Shown: positions 50,553 through 60,410, numbered from the stretch's first letter. The stretch is DNA of 64,000 bases from an uncultured Oscillospiraceae bacterium (GCA_944385415.1 CALWXC010000004.1:85862-149861), one strand, 5' to 3'. The notes: generated by a model from the letters alone, not told the origin. Numbers and translations are program-made.

Positions 50553-52793
50553 TCAGATTTCCATGGAAATCTGCGTCTCACCGGTGTCCTCCTCCCGCAG
50601 CAGGGCGCCGGTGGCAGGCAGCGAACGGGTACGGTAACGGGATACATTCTGAATGGGGCTTTCGGCCAGGGGTACCGCCCGGTCCAGAACGTGCTTGCGC
50701 TTGAGGGTCAGAACGGCCACGCCCTGGCTGGACCGTGTGGTCTTGGGGGCCAGCTGCTCTGTGGAGAAGACCAGCGCCCGGCCCTCGGTGGAATAGAGTA
50801 CCAGCTCTTCCTCCTCCGTGAGCATCCGCACCGCCTTGAGGGGGCTCTTGTCGCAGTACGCGCCAGTCAGGCGGCGGCGGTTGGTTTTGGTATCATAGGA
50901 GGACGCGGCAATCTTGGCCACCTTGCCGTTTTCATAGACAAACAGGATGTTGCCGGAATAGTCGCCGGGCAGACACAGGGCCACCACGGTTTCTCCCTCG
51001 TCCATACTGAGCTTGGCGGGCAGATAGTCGCCCAGGACCGACGCCTTGGAATCCTCAAACTCGGCGCATTTGGCCTTGTAGACCTGGCATTTGTCGGTGA
51101 ACACCAGCAGCTCCGCCCGGTTGGTGGTCTCGTAGGCAGCCAGCAGTCCGTCACCCTCCTTGAACTTCTGTTCACCGGACATCCGAAGGGACTGGGGCGT
51201 GATCTTCTTGAAGTAGCCCTCCCGGGACAGGAACAGATGGACCGGATAATCCGGTGTCTCGTCCTCTTCATCGGCGGCGGGTACGTCGCTTTCGTGAATC
51301 AGGGTGGTTTTCCGGTCGGTACCGAACTTTTTACTGACCTGCTCCAGCTCCGAGACGATGAGTTTCCGGATACGGGCTTCACTGTCCAGGGTCTTCTGGA
51401 GGTCTTCGATTTCCGCTTCCAGGCTGGCTGTCTCCTGGATGCGCTTGAGAATATATTCCTTATTGATGTTGCGCAGCTTGATTTCCGCCACATACTCGGC
51501 CTGAATCTCATCGATCCCGAAGCCAATCATCAGGTTGGGCACCACGTCCTGCTCCTGCTCCGTCTCCCGGATGATGGCAATGGCCTTGTCGATATCCAGC
51601 AGGATTTTTCCCAGGCCTTGCAGCAGATGCAGCTTGTCCTTCTTCTTTTGCAGCTGGAAGTAGACCCGGCGGCGGACGCACTGGCTGCGCCAGGCGGTCC
51701 ACTCCTCCAGAATCTCACCCACGCCCAGGACCTTGGGCATACCCTCAATGAGGATGTTGAAGTTGCAGGAAAAGCTGTCCATCAGCGGGGTGGATCGGAA
51801 CAGCTTCTGCATCAGCTTTTCCGGGTCCACGCCCCGCTTGAGGTCGATGGTCAATTTCAGACCGTTCAAATCGGTCTCATCGCGCATATCGGCAATTTCC
51901 CGGATTTTTCCCGCCTTAATCAGTTCGGAAACCTTGTCGATGATGGGTTCCGTGGCGGTGGTATAGGGAATCTCATAGATTTCTATGAGATTCCCCTCTT
52001 TGACGTAGCGCCATTTGGCCCGGACCCGGAAGGAGCCGCGGCCCGTCTCATAAATCTGCCGCATTTCCTTGGGGTCATAGAGGATTTCGCCGCCGGTGGG
52101 AAAATCCGGGGCGGGCAGTGTTTCCAGCAGGTCGCACTCCGGGTTTTTGATGCGGGCAATGGCTGTCTGGCACACCTCCCGCAGATTGAAACCGCAGATA
52201 TTGCTGGCCATGCCGACGGCAATGCCCATATTGGCCGACACCAGCACATTGGGGAACGTGGTGGGCAGCAGCGTGGGCTCCAGCATGGAATTATCATAGT
52301 TGTCGATAAAATCCACCGTATCGGCGTCGATATCCCGGAACAGCTCCTGACAGATGGGGTCCAGTTTGGCTTCGGTGTATCGGGAAGCCGCGTAGGCCAT
52401 ATCACGGGAGTAGACCTTGCCGAAGTTGCCCTTGGAGTCCACAAAGGGATGGAGCAGCGCTTCATAGCCCCGGGCCAGACGGACCATGGTCTCATAGATG
52501 GCCGCGTCGCCGTGGGGATTCAGCCGCATGGTCTGGCCCACGATATTGGCCGACTTGGTGCGCCCGCCGTTCAAAAGCCCCATTTTATACATGGTATAGA
52601 GGAGCTTTCTATGGGAGGGCTTGAAGCCGTCGATTTCAGGGATGGCCCGGGAGACAATGACCGACATGGCATAGGGCATGTAGTTCAGCTCCAGGGTGTC
52701 ACAGATGGGCTGTTCGAGAATTTCCGCATGAAGTCCCTCCACGTTGGGATTCACGGTGTGTTTTGAAGATTCCGTTGATTTTTTCCGGGCCAT
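50553..52793 (-). CDS. parC: Type IIA topoisomerase subunit A (ParC/GyrA-like)
   Basis: A 746-aa breakage-reunion subunit. The start region (CDTLELNYMPYAMSVIVSRAIPEIDGFKPSHRKLLY), the GDAAIYETMVRLA helix, and the catalytic Tyr in AASRYTEAKLDPICQELF are seen. A long coiled-coil region (LQKTLDSEARIRKLIVSELEQVSKKFG) follows, then beta-pinwheel repeats (LFLSREGYFKKITPQS, ELLVFTDKCQVYK, LVLYSTEGRALVFSTEQ). It forms an enzyme with the ParE-like subunit encoded upstream. Whether it is the main decatenase or an additional enzyme cannot be told without the rest of the genome. Confidence 0.9.
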   Translation of the reverse strand: MARKKSTESSKHTVNPNVEGLHAEILEQPICDTLELNYMPYAMSVIVSRAIPEIDGFKPSHRKLLYTMYKMGLLNGGRTKSANIVGQTMRLNPHGDAAIYETMVRLARGYEALLHPFVDSKGNFGKVYSRDMAYAASRYTEAKLDPICQELFRDIDADTVDFIDNYDNSMLEPTLLPTTFPNVLVSANMGIAVGMASNICGFNLREVCQTAIARIKNPECDLLETLPAPDFPTGGEILYDPKEMRQIYETGRGSFRVRAKWRYVKEGNLIEIYEIPYTTATEPIIDKVSELIKAGKIREIADMRDETDLNGLKLTIDLKRGVDPEKLMQKLFRSTPLMDSFSCNFNILIEGMPKVLGVGEILEEWTAWRSQCVRRRVYFQLQKKKDKLHLLQGLGKILLDIDKAIAIIRETEQEQDVVPNLMIGFGIDEIQAEYVAEIKLRNINKEYILKRIQETASLEAEIEDLQKTLDSEARIRKLIVSELEQVSKKFGTDRKTTLIHESDVPAADEEDETPDYPVHLFLSREGYFKKITPQSLRMSGEQKFKEGDGLLAAYETTNRAELLVFTDKCQVYKAKCAEFEDSKASVLGDYLPAKLSMDEGETVVALCLPGDYSGNILFVYENGKVAKIAASSYDTKTNRRRLTGAYCDKSPLKAVRMLTEEEELVLYSTEGRALVFSTEQLAPKTTRSSQGVAVLTLKRKHVLDRAVPLAESPIQNVSRYRTRSLPATGALLREEDTGETQISMEI

Positions 52794-52827
52794 GGGTTAC
52801 CGTCCTTTGGTAAAGTATAGTCAAATA

Positions 52828-54486
52828 TCAGAAATATCCCACCTCTTCCAGTGCCATGGACACCGCTTCCGCCGGCGGCAGTGTCTCCACCGGCTCGTCA
52901 GTGACGCGGCGGGCGGTCGTCACGGACAACGCGCCTTTGCACAGGTTTTTCAGATGGAACGTCAATGTGGCCTGTTCGCCGCTGTCGCGGCTGGTGAGGT
53001 CCAGGCCCAACACATAGTCGGCGCCGTCCACAGACAGGGCGCCGGTGAAATCACAGCGGCCGCCGCCTCGGTCCGTGATTTGCAAGTCCAGGCCCATGTT
53101 GGGGGTCTCGGTATAGTAGAACAGGGACGCGTCGTTAAAGTAATCGGTGACAAGGTCCTCCGTATGGAGGGTGTAGGTGGAGCCGGACCGGGTGAACTGG
53201 TCGTCGCCCAGCACCGACAGGAGCACGTTGAGCGTTGCGTCCACACCCTCATAGCAATGGAAGGTGTAGAGATTGCCCATCTCCACATCCTGCATCCGGG
53301 ACAGCAGCACCAGGTCCGTGACGGTCAGGGGCTCTGCCTCATCCAGGACCGGCCAGCCCCAGTCAAACAGGTCGCCCACATACTGTTCCAGCCAAATGGT
53401 CTGGCCCATCATCAAATCAATCAGAGGGTTCTGGATGTACAGGGTTTGGGTCTCGTTGTCGTAGCGCAATTCCGCTTCCAGCCGTCCCAGCAGCCGGAAC
53501 ACCGCCTCGTCCTCTGCCGACAGTCCCCCGCTCTCTGCGCCGTATTCCTCCATCAGCAGGTCCATCAGCTCTGAAATGTCCACCTCCAGAGTGGTCTGGA
53601 AGCCGTCGCCATTGGTGAGCGTGTCGGCTTTGGCCGTGGCGGTCAGGTGCTTATCGCCCTGGATGGTGTCAAACAACGTCAGATCGAGGGCAATGTCCGC
53701 CGTCTCCCGGTATGTCTGCTCAGGATTTTGGCGCAGCTGCACCTCCGACAGCAGGAGATTCACCAGGGACAGCTGGGAACCATAGGTCTCTTCCAGGGAA
53801 GCCGGGTCCAGGAGGACCACGGTCCGGTAGTCGCCGTCCCACAGCACTGCCAAGTCCAGCGCTTCGGCAAAGAACCGGACAGGCACAAAGGTGACGCCGC
53901 CGGTCACATAGGAAGCGCTGTCCATGGAGCAGGTTCTGGTCTCCCCTGCCCCGTCTGTGACGGCCACCGTATCGGTGTTGACGGTGTGGGTCAGGGTGCG
54001 GCCATCCTCCAGAGACGCCGCCATCACGCCGCCCTCATACGTCACCGCCGCGCCCAAGGCTTCCAGCACCGGACGCGCCGGGGCCATGACACTGCCGCAT
54101 TGGTTTTCCGGCCACACGGTTTCAAAATCAATGCAGCGGTCGTTGTATTTGACGTTGATCCGTCCCGGTTGGCCGCCAGCAGCTGTCAATTCCTGGGCCA
54201 GCCAGTCCCCGGTTTCGTCCTCCCAGTTATCATATCCCCACTGGGCGTCAAAATATCCCGAGTCAAAGCCTTCGGCATAGCCGTCGGTATAGCCTTCTTC
54301 TCTGGTACCGATGGGGCCGGGCTCGGCTTCTCCTGCTTCCCAGGCGGCAGCGCCGTCGGCATAGCCCGCATCAAAGCCCTCGTTATAGCCGTCCCAGTAT
54401 TCGTCTGAATGTGCCGCGCCTGCGGGAATGGTGTAGGTACCTGCCAGGGTCAGTGCCAAAACAATCGTGAACCATCGTTTCTTCAT
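52828..54486 (-). CDS. Exported protein with GY/GF-rich repeat and copper-amine-oxidase-N-like (stalk) domain
   Basis: A 552-aa secreted protein. Signal peptide 1-24 (MKKRWFTIVLALTLAGTYTI). Next come two runs with a four-residue rhythm of Gly and aromatic (DGYNEGFDAGYADG and DGYAEGFDSGYFDA). A copper-amine-oxidase N-terminal-like domain follows (RINVKYNDRCIDF, PARPVLEALGAAV, TFVPVRFFAEALDLAVLWDGDYRTVVL), common in Clostridial surface proteins. The last 330 residues look like a large beta-rich domain without assignment. ATG 54486 has GGAAAGG upstream; an ATG at 54495 is also in frame. It lies between parE and parC, on the same strand. Confidence 0.75.
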   Translation of the reverse strand: MKKRWFTIVLALTLAGTYTIPAGAAHSDEYWDGYNEGFDAGYADGAAAWEAGEAEPGPIGTREEGYTDGYAEGFDSGYFDAQWGYDNWEDETGDWLAQELTAAGGQPGRINVKYNDRCIDFETVWPENQCGSVMAPARPVLEALGAAVTYEGGVMAASLEDGRTLTHTVNTDTVAVTDGAGETRTCSMDSASYVTGGVTFVPVRFFAEALDLAVLWDGDYRTVVLLDPASLEETYGSQLSLVNLLLSEVQLRQNPEQTYRETADIALDLTLFDTIQGDKHLTATAKADTLTNGDGFQTTLEVDISELMDLLMEEYGAESGGLSAEDEAVFRLLGRLEAELRYDNETQTLYIQNPLIDLMMGQTIWLEQYVGDLFDWGWPVLDEAEPLTVTDLVLLSRMQDVEMGNLYTFHCYEGVDATLNVLLSVLGDDQFTRSGSTYTLHTEDLVTDYFNDASLFYYTETPNMGLDLQITDRGGGRCDFTGALSVDGADYVLGLDLTSRDSGEQATLTFHLKNLCKGALSVTTARRVTDEPVETLPPAEAVSMALEEVGYF

Positions 54487-54555
54487 GTCGCTCATCCTTT
54501 CCCAATATGCAGTTTTTCCATCTTGATACCGTTCAGAACGGCGCGGCAGGCGGAA

Positions 54556-56538
54556 TTACGAAATATCCGCCAACTCCAAATATTTATACCCGTTTTCGGC
54601 AATGTGATCCTTTCGGCCGGGCAGGTTGTCGCCCAGCAGCAGGTCGAAGACCTGGGCCGTCTTTTCCGCGTCCTCGGGCATGACCTTAATCAGACGGCGG
54701 GTGGCCGGGTTCATGGTGGTCATCCACATCATCTCCGGCTCATTTTCACCGAGACCCTTGGAGCGGTTGACCGTGTATTTTTTGCCCTCCAACTTCTTTA
54801 CAATGGTGTTCTTTTCGGCGTCGGAATAGGCAAACCACGTTTTATCCTTGGTGGAAATCTCAAATAGGGGCGATTCCGCGATATAGACATACCCCTCCCG
54901 GATCAGCGTGGGCACCAGCCGGTACAGCATGGTAAGAATCAGGGTACGGATCTGGAAGCCGTCCACGTCGGCATCGGTACAGATGACGATTTTATTCCAG
55001 CGGAGACTGTCCAGGTCAAACTCAGCCAAATCCTTGACCCGCTTGTCCTTGACCTCCACGCCGCAGCCCATGACCCGCAGCAGATCGGTGATGATCTCGC
55101 TCTTGAAAATGCGGCCATAGTCGGCTTTCAGACAGTTCAGAATCTTGCCGCGGACGGGCATGATACCCTGGAACTCGGCGTCCCGGCTCAGCTTGACCGA
55201 GCCCATGGCGCTGTCGCCCTCGACGATGTAGAGTTCCCGCTTGTCCCGGTCCTTGGTGCGGCAGTCCACAAACTTCTGGACCCGGTTGGAGATATCCAGG
55301 TTGCCCGACAGCTTCTTTTTAATGGAGAGCCGGGCCTTTTCGGCGGATTCCCGGCTGCGCTTGTTCACCAGAACCTGGTCCACAATGCGGTCGGCTTCGG
55401 CCTTGTTCTCAATGAAATAGACCTGGAGATTGGCCCGGAAGAACTCCACCATGGCCTCCTGGACAAACTTGTTGGTAATGGCCTTTTTCGTCTGGTTCTC
55501 ATAGGAGGTCTGGGTGGAGAAACAGTTGGTCACCAGCACAAGACAATCGGCCACATCCTGGAAGGTGATCTTCGATTCATTTTTGGTGTACTTGCCCACC
55601 GACTTGATATAGGCGTCGATGGCATAGACAAAGGCGTTGCGGACGGCCTTGTCCGGCGCGCCGCCGTACTCCAGCCAGGAAGAGTTGTGATAGTACTCCA
55701 GACGGCTCACCTGATTGGAGAAACAGAACGCGGCGGAGATTTTCACCTTATAATCGTTCATATCAGCCCGGTCGCGGCCTTTCCGCTCGGCTTCCCAGAA
55801 CTGGGGCATGGTCATGGCCTTGCCGTCGGTGAGCTCCGTCACATAGTCCAGAATGCCCTGCTGATAGCAGAACTCCGTGGTCTCAAATTTGCCGTCTTTT
55901 TCACTGCGGAACCGGAATGTAACACCGGCGTTGACCACCGCCTGCCGCTTGAGGACGTCGAGAAAAAACTCCTCGGGGATATCGATATCGGTAAACACCT
56001 GCAAATCCGGCAGCCAGCGAAACTTGGAGCCGGTCTTCTTGCCGCTGTAGGGGGTCTTTTCCATCTCCCCGGCGATTTCGCCCTCCTCAAAGTGGAGCTT
56101 GTACTCAAAGCCGTCCCGGTGGATGACGGCGTCAAACCACTTGGAGGCATACTGGGTGGCGCAGGCGCCCAGGCCATTGAGACCCAGGGAGTATTCATAG
56201 TCGCCGCCGGCGTTGTTCTGGTATTTACCACCGGCGTATAGCTCACAGAACACCAGTTCCCAGTTGTACTTCTGTTCGGTCTCGTTCCAGTCCACGGGGC
56301 AGCCGCGGCCGAAGTCCTCCACCTCAATGGAGTGGTCGGCGTAGCGGGTGACGATGACCGTATCGCCGTGGCCCTCTCTGGCCTCGTCGATGGCGTTGGA
56401 CAGGATTTCAAAAACGGCGTGTTCGCAGCCCTCCAGGCCGTCGGAGCCAAAAATAACGGCCGGACGCTTACGCACCCGGTCAGCGCCCTTTAATGCGGAG
56501 ATGCTGTCATTGCCATAGGCTTGTTTTTTCGTCTTCAT
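54556..56538 (-). CDS. parE: Type IIA topoisomerase subunit B (ParE/GyrB-like)
   Basis: A 660-aa ATPase subunit. The GHKL site has FEILSNAIDEAREG, EVEDFGRGCPVDW and SLGLNGLGACATQYAS. The TOPRIM domain shows YIVEGDSAMG and ICTDADVDGFQIRTLIL, with GF where most have GAH. KGLGENEPEMMW lies near the end. The sequence is more diverged than standard ParE, as in the second topoisomerase set of Clostridia. ATG 56538 has GAGGAAT upstream. The partner parC follows after one inserted gene. Confidence 0.9.
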   Translation of the reverse strand: MKTKKQAYGNDSISALKGADRVRKRPAVIFGSDGLEGCEHAVFEILSNAIDEAREGHGDTVIVTRYADHSIEVEDFGRGCPVDWNETEQKYNWELVFCELYAGGKYQNNAGGDYEYSLGLNGLGACATQYASKWFDAVIHRDGFEYKLHFEEGEIAGEMEKTPYSGKKTGSKFRWLPDLQVFTDIDIPEEFFLDVLKRQAVVNAGVTFRFRSEKDGKFETTEFCYQQGILDYVTELTDGKAMTMPQFWEAERKGRDRADMNDYKVKISAAFCFSNQVSRLEYYHNSSWLEYGGAPDKAVRNAFVYAIDAYIKSVGKYTKNESKITFQDVADCLVLVTNCFSTQTSYENQTKKAITNKFVQEAMVEFFRANLQVYFIENKAEADRIVDQVLVNKRSRESAEKARLSIKKKLSGNLDISNRVQKFVDCRTKDRDKRELYIVEGDSAMGSVKLSRDAEFQGIMPVRGKILNCLKADYGRIFKSEIITDLLRVMGCGVEVKDKRVKDLAEFDLDSLRWNKIVICTDADVDGFQIRTLILTMLYRLVPTLIREGYVYIAESPLFEISTKDKTWFAYSDAEKNTIVKKLEGKKYTVNRSKGLGENEPEMMWMTTMNPATRRLIKVMPEDAEKTAQVFDLLLGDNLPGRKDHIAENGYKYLELADIS

Positions 56539-56659
56539 TGGGATTCCTCGTTATCATAGTTGGCATTTCTTACATTTGATTATAGTAATTCCCTGGGCAA
56601 AAGTCAAGAAAGCAGCAAATTCCCCGTTCCGTCCCGTAAAATCCGTGAAAAATGCCGTG

Positions 56660-56688
56660 TTGCTTTTTTCCGGTTTTACGGGTATGAT
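56660..56688 (+). promoter_or_regulatory. Predicted promoter of the DUF1846 gene
   Basis: TTGCTT (56660-56665), a 17-nt spacer, TATGAT (56683-56688). Confidence 0.65.
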
Positions 56689-56732
56689 GAAACCGTATGT
56701 GAAAAACGCACGGAACGAAGGAGACGATACGC

Positions 56733-58217
56733 ATGAGAAGGATCGGGTTCGACAATCAAAAATATCTGGAGCTGCAGTCCAAGCGCATCCTGGAGCGGGT
56801 GGATTCCTTTGGCGGCAAGCTGTATCTGGAATTCGGCGGCAAGCTCTTTGACGATTACCATGCCAGCCGGGTCCTGCCGGGCTTTGAGCCGGACAGCAAG
56901 CTGAAAATGCTGCTGCAGCTGAAGGACCACGCGGAAATCGTCATTGCCATCAACGCCGCCGACATCGAAGCCAGCAAGCGCCGGGCCGATCTGGGCATCA
57001 CCTACGATCAGGATGTCATGCGTCTGGTGGATGTGTTCCGGGACGTGGGTCTTTATGTGGGCAGCGTTGTCATGACCCAGTACCACAGTCAGCGGGCCGC
57101 TGAGCAGTTTGCAGCCAAGCTGCAAAACCTCGGTGTCAAGGTCTACCGTCACTACAGTATTCCCGATTACCCCTCCAACATTCCCCTCATTGTCTCCGAC
57201 GAAGGCTTCGGCAAAAATGAGTATATTGAGACCTCCCACCCCGTGGTGGTGGTGACGGCTCCCGGCCCCGGCAGCGGCAAAATGGCCACCTGTCTGAGTC
57301 AGCTTTACCACGAGCACAAGCGGGGCATTCAGGCGGGCTACGCCAAGTATGAGACGTTCCCCATCTGGAACATTCCCCTCAAGCACCCGGTGAATCTGGC
57401 CTATGAGGCCGCCACCGCCGATCTCAGCGACGTCAACATGATTGACCCCTTCCATCTGGACGCCTACGGCGAGACGACGGTCAACTACAACCGGGACATT
57501 GAGATTTTCCCGGTGCTGGAAGCCATGTTCAAGAAAATCTACGGCACCTGCCCCTATAAGAGCCCCACGGATATGGGCGTCAACATGGCGGGCAATGCCA
57601 TCATCGACGACGAGGTGTGCCGCGAGGCGTCCCGGCAGGAGATCATCCGCCGGTATTTTGCCGCTGCCTGCGGCAAGGTCCGCGGCACCTCCACCGCCGC
57701 TGAGGTCCAGAAAATTGAAATGCTCATGAGCAGTCTCGATCTGGCCCCCGAGTCCCGCCCCTGCGTCACCCCGGCCCTGGAGCGGGCCGAGCAGACCGGC
57801 GGCCCCGCCGTGGCCATTGAATTGCCCGACGGTACCATCGTCACAGGCAAGACCTCCAAGCTTCTGGGCGCGTCCTCTGCGGCGCTGCTTAACGCCCTCA
57901 AGCAACTGGGCAACATCAATGACCGGATTGAACTGATCTCCCCGGCCATCATTGCCCCCATCCAGCATTTGAAGGTGGAACACCTGGGCAACCGGAACCC
58001 CCGGCTCCACACGGACGAGGTACTCATTGCTTTGAGTATGTGCGCCGTCACCAATCCCACGGCGGAAATCGCCATGGAACAGCTCAGCGCTCTGCGCGGC
58101 TGCCAGGTCCACTCCTCCGTCATCCTCTCCCCTGTGGATGAAAACGTGTTCAAAAAGCTGGGCTGCGACGTCACCTGTGAGCCGGTGTATCAGTCCCACC
58201 GCCTGTATCACAAGTAA
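56733..58217 (+). CDS. DUF1846-family protein
   Basis: A 494-aa cytoplasmic protein of the DUF1846 family. The start RRIGFDNQKYLELQSKRILERV and LYLEFGGKLFDDYHASRVLPGF are diagnostic. A P-loop-like stretch VVTAPGPGSGKMATCLSQLYHEHKRG follows, then KYETFPIWNIPLKHPVNLAYEAATADL. A nucleotide-related enzyme function is suspected, but the reaction is not established. It is a single-gene unit between a promoter and a terminator. ATG 56733 has GAAGGAGAC upstream. Confidence 0.9.
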   Translation: MRRIGFDNQKYLELQSKRILERVDSFGGKLYLEFGGKLFDDYHASRVLPGFEPDSKLKMLLQLKDHAEIVIAINAADIEASKRRADLGITYDQDVMRLVDVFRDVGLYVGSVVMTQYHSQRAAEQFAAKLQNLGVKVYRHYSIPDYPSNIPLIVSDEGFGKNEYIETSHPVVVVTAPGPGSGKMATCLSQLYHEHKRGIQAGYAKYETFPIWNIPLKHPVNLAYEAATADLSDVNMIDPFHLDAYGETTVNYNRDIEIFPVLEAMFKKIYGTCPYKSPTDMGVNMAGNAIIDDEVCREASRQEIIRRYFAAACGKVRGTSTAAEVQKIEMLMSSLDLAPESRPCVTPALERAEQTGGPAVAIELPDGTIVTGKTSKLLGASSAALLNALKQLGNINDRIELISPAIIAPIQHLKVEHLGNRNPRLHTDEVLIALSMCAVTNPTAEIAMEQLSALRGCQVHSSVILSPVDENVFKKLGCDVTCEPVYQSHRLYHK

Positions 58218-58227
58218 GAAAACCGTA

Positions 58228-58265
58228 CAAAACCGGCCATGGAGCACTCCATAGCCGGTTTTGTG
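58228..58265 (+). terminator. Terminator of the DUF1846 gene
   Basis: ACAAAACCGGC pairs with GCCGGTTTTGT, and ATGGAG/CTCCAT extends the stem. The next gene converges and ends at 58266. Confidence 0.8.
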
Positions 58266-58685
58266 TCACTGACCCGGTTCCAGCAGCTCGTTGGCAAAGC
58301 GGTTCAGCGCCTCACAGGGATCATACTCTGCCCGATAGCCTACGCCGTCCAGAATGGCGAACGGGCTAAATGCTACGACCGTCCGCGTGGTGCCGTCGGT
58401 CATGGTCAGGGTGAACACTACCGCCTGTCCGGCATATTCCCGCCAGGAATTATCCCGCTGGCCGATCTCCACCGCCCGCAGCAGTTCGGCCAGCCGCTCC
58501 AAATCTGTGACCGGCACTGTGACGTCCGGCGGTGACAGCCGAACCTCCGCCGCTGCAATATCCGACGCCTTCAGTTCCCGGAAAGGCTGCCGCTCCGGCG
58601 TATCTCGTCCCCCAATAAACAAACACAATGCTGCACAGCACAGAACGATACAGAACAGCACGCCGATCCATACTTTTTTCCGCAT
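58266..58685 (-). CDS. Small membrane-anchored protein of unknown function
   Basis: A 139-aa protein. Residues 5-26 are a membrane anchor or signal (VWIGVLFCIVLCCAALCLFIGG); the rest is extracytoplasmic. FRELKASDIAAAEVRLSPPDVTVPV and LTDGTTRTVVAFSPFAILDGVGYRAEYDPCEALNRFANELL resemble small Firmicute lipoprotein-like domains, without a name. ATG 58685 has a GAAAGGAG site. Confidence 0.65.
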   Translation of the reverse strand: MRKKVWIGVLFCIVLCCAALCLFIGGRDTPERQPFRELKASDIAAAEVRLSPPDVTVPVTDLERLAELLRAVEIGQRDNSWREYAGQAVVFTLTMTDGTTRTVVAFSPFAILDGVGYRAEYDPCEALNRFANELLEPGQ

Positions 58686-58780
58686 GAGAAATCACTCCTT
58701 TCAAAGAGGGCCTCTTCTATTTCTTTATACGGAAAACTGCATGCTGCGGTTGCACTGCAAAAAAGTTCACAAATCTTCCC

Positions 58781-58809
58781 TTGTTTTTTTGGGTTTCTGC
58801 CTGTAGAAT
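58781..58809 (+). promoter_or_regulatory. Predicted promoter of the GH3 gene
   Basis: TTGTTT (58781-58786), a 17-nt spacer, TAGAAT (58804-58809). Confidence 0.6.
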
Positions 58810-58844
58810 GGTGGTGCAATTTTCATAGAAACGAGGTATTTCCC

Positions 58845-60101
58845 ATGGGAAAAGGCTTCCGAATTTTTCTGGTGAGTTTGCTGGGCTTCTGCGTGCTGAT
58901 CGGCGCCATCTGCATCATTGTGCCCCTGGCCCGCAGCGGCGAGCCCAACATTCCATCCCAGTTCAACCCAGTCACCGATGACACCGGTGATAACACCGCC
59001 GACAACAGCCAAGACACCACTACAGACACCGGCGACACGTCTGCCGCCACCGAACCGGAGCCCGAATCGGAATTTGTCACCAAGGCAAAAGAGACCGTCC
59101 AGACCATGACGCTGGAGGAGCAGGTCTATCAACTGTTTATGGTGACGCCGGAGGACCTTACTGGTGTGGAGACTGCCACCGTGGCTGGTGACGCCACCAA
59201 ATCCGCCCTGGAGCAGTATCCTGTAGGCGGTATCGTGTACTTTGCCAAAAATTTAGAGAATGTGGAGCAGATCAAATCCCTGCTGTCCACCACCCAGTCC
59301 TATGCCAAGACGCCCCTGCTTCTGGGCGTGGATGAAGAGGGCGGCACCGTCTCCCGGTTGGGCAGCCGTGGCCTGGGTGTGACGGAATTGGACGACATGG
59401 CCAGCTATGACGATCCCCAGGAGGTCCACACCATGGGCAAGACCTTGGGCGACGAGCTGTTGGCCCTGGGATTCAACCTTGATTTTGCCCCCGTGGCCGA
59501 TGTGTCCACCAGCGGCTCCGCCATCGGTGACCGCGCCTTTTCCTCCGACGCCGAGGAAGCCGCCAGTCTGGTGGGCTCCATGGTGGCGGGTATGAAGGAG
59601 TCCGGCATCCTCTGCACGCTCAAGCATTTCCCCGGACTGGGCGGCGTCTCCGCCGACACCCATGACGGCGCCGCCTCCACCAATGCCACCCTGGAACAGC
59701 TGAAAGAAAAGGATTTTCTTCCCTTCCAGGCCGGTATTGATGCCGGGGCCCCGCTGGTTATGGTGAGCCATCTCTCCGTGCCCGCCGTCACCGGCGATGA
59801 CCGTCCCGCCAGCCTTTCCACTTCCGTCATCGACGGCCTGCTGCGGACAGAATTGGGCTTTGACGGCGTGGTGGTCACCGACGCCCTCAACATGGAAGCC
59901 ATCACCGACCATTTCACCGCCGCCGAAGCCGCTGTGCAGGCATTGGAAGCGGGCGCCGACCTGCTGTTGATGCCCGAGGACTTCCAGGCCGCTGTGGACG
60001 GCGTCCTCCACGCTGTGGAGACCGGTTCCCTCCCCCAGGACACCATTACCGACAGCGTTGTACGCATCCTGGCCATGAAATATGAGTATGGCATTGCCTG
60101 A
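58845..60101 (+). CDS. Membrane-anchored family 3 glycoside hydrolase (beta-N-acetylhexosaminidase, NagZ-like)
   Basis: A 418-aa GH3 enzyme. An N-terminal helix (FLVSLLGFCVLIGAICIIVPLA) and a Thr/Asp/Glu-rich linker (40-75) place the catalytic barrel outside. The barrel has LGVDEEGGTVSRL, LDFAPVADV, TLKHFPGLGG with the acid/base loop SADTHDG, and the nucleophile Asp in VVTDALNMEAI. The D-T-H dyad loop in the KHFPG motif is the mark of NagZ-type enzymes that release N-acetylglucosamine from muropeptides. It probably recycles peptidoglycan on the cell surface. Confidence 0.88.
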   Translation: MGKGFRIFLVSLLGFCVLIGAICIIVPLARSGEPNIPSQFNPVTDDTGDNTADNSQDTTTDTGDTSAATEPEPESEFVTKAKETVQTMTLEEQVYQLFMVTPEDLTGVETATVAGDATKSALEQYPVGGIVYFAKNLENVEQIKSLLSTTQSYAKTPLLLGVDEEGGTVSRLGSRGLGVTELDDMASYDDPQEVHTMGKTLGDELLALGFNLDFAPVADVSTSGSAIGDRAFSSDAEEAASLVGSMVAGMKESGILCTLKHFPGLGGVSADTHDGAASTNATLEQLKEKDFLPFQAGIDAGAPLVMVSHLSVPAVTGDDRPASLSTSVIDGLLRTELGFDGVVVTDALNMEAITDHFTAAEAAVQALEAGADLLLMPEDFQAAVDGVLHAVETGSLPQDTITDSVVRILAMKYEYGIA

Positions 60102-60140
60102 GTACTTTATATGGCGCACAAAATTCCATCACAGATGGAC

Positions 60141-60169
60141 TTGACACTGTGCTTTTGGAATGTTATAGT
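60141..60169 (+). promoter_or_regulatory. Promoter of the glycine riboswitch-transporter unit
   Basis: TTGACA (60141-60146), a 17-nt spacer and TATAGT (60164-60169). Transcription should start near 60176. A hairpin (60187-60212, ten pairs) opens the leader, before the aptamers. Confidence 0.8.
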
Positions 60170-60233
60170 TTAATACAGAAAAGCGAGGATGCCGCCGCAC
60201 AGGGCGGCATCCCACAATACCGCAACAAGTGAA

Positions 60234-60410
60234 GTTTGCAGGAAAAAGGACCTCGGTCCTTGCCGAAGGAGCAAAACTCTCAGGCGTTTCCCACGGGAAA
60301 TGAGGACTGCAAACGGATGTGGCTCTGGAGAAGCTCCCCTTTGCGGGAGTGCCGAAGGTGCAACGCGCAGCTGTTTCCGCTGCGGGAATCTCTCAGGCAA
60401 AAGGACAGAG
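60234..60410 (+). ncRNA. Tandem glycine riboswitch
   Basis: Two glycine aptamers lie side by side. Aptamer 1 is 60234-60314: P1 is GTTTGCAG with CTGCAAAC, and the core TGCCGAAGGAGC...ACTCTCAGGC...GGACTG is present. Aptamer 2 is 60323-60410: P1 is CTCTG with CAGAG, with core TGCCGAAGGTGCAAC...TCTCTCAGGCAAAAGGACAG. Together they bind glycine and control the transporter downstream. The tandem layout matches the classical gcvT-type RNA. Whether glycine switches expression on or off is not read from the sequence. Confidence 0.94.
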
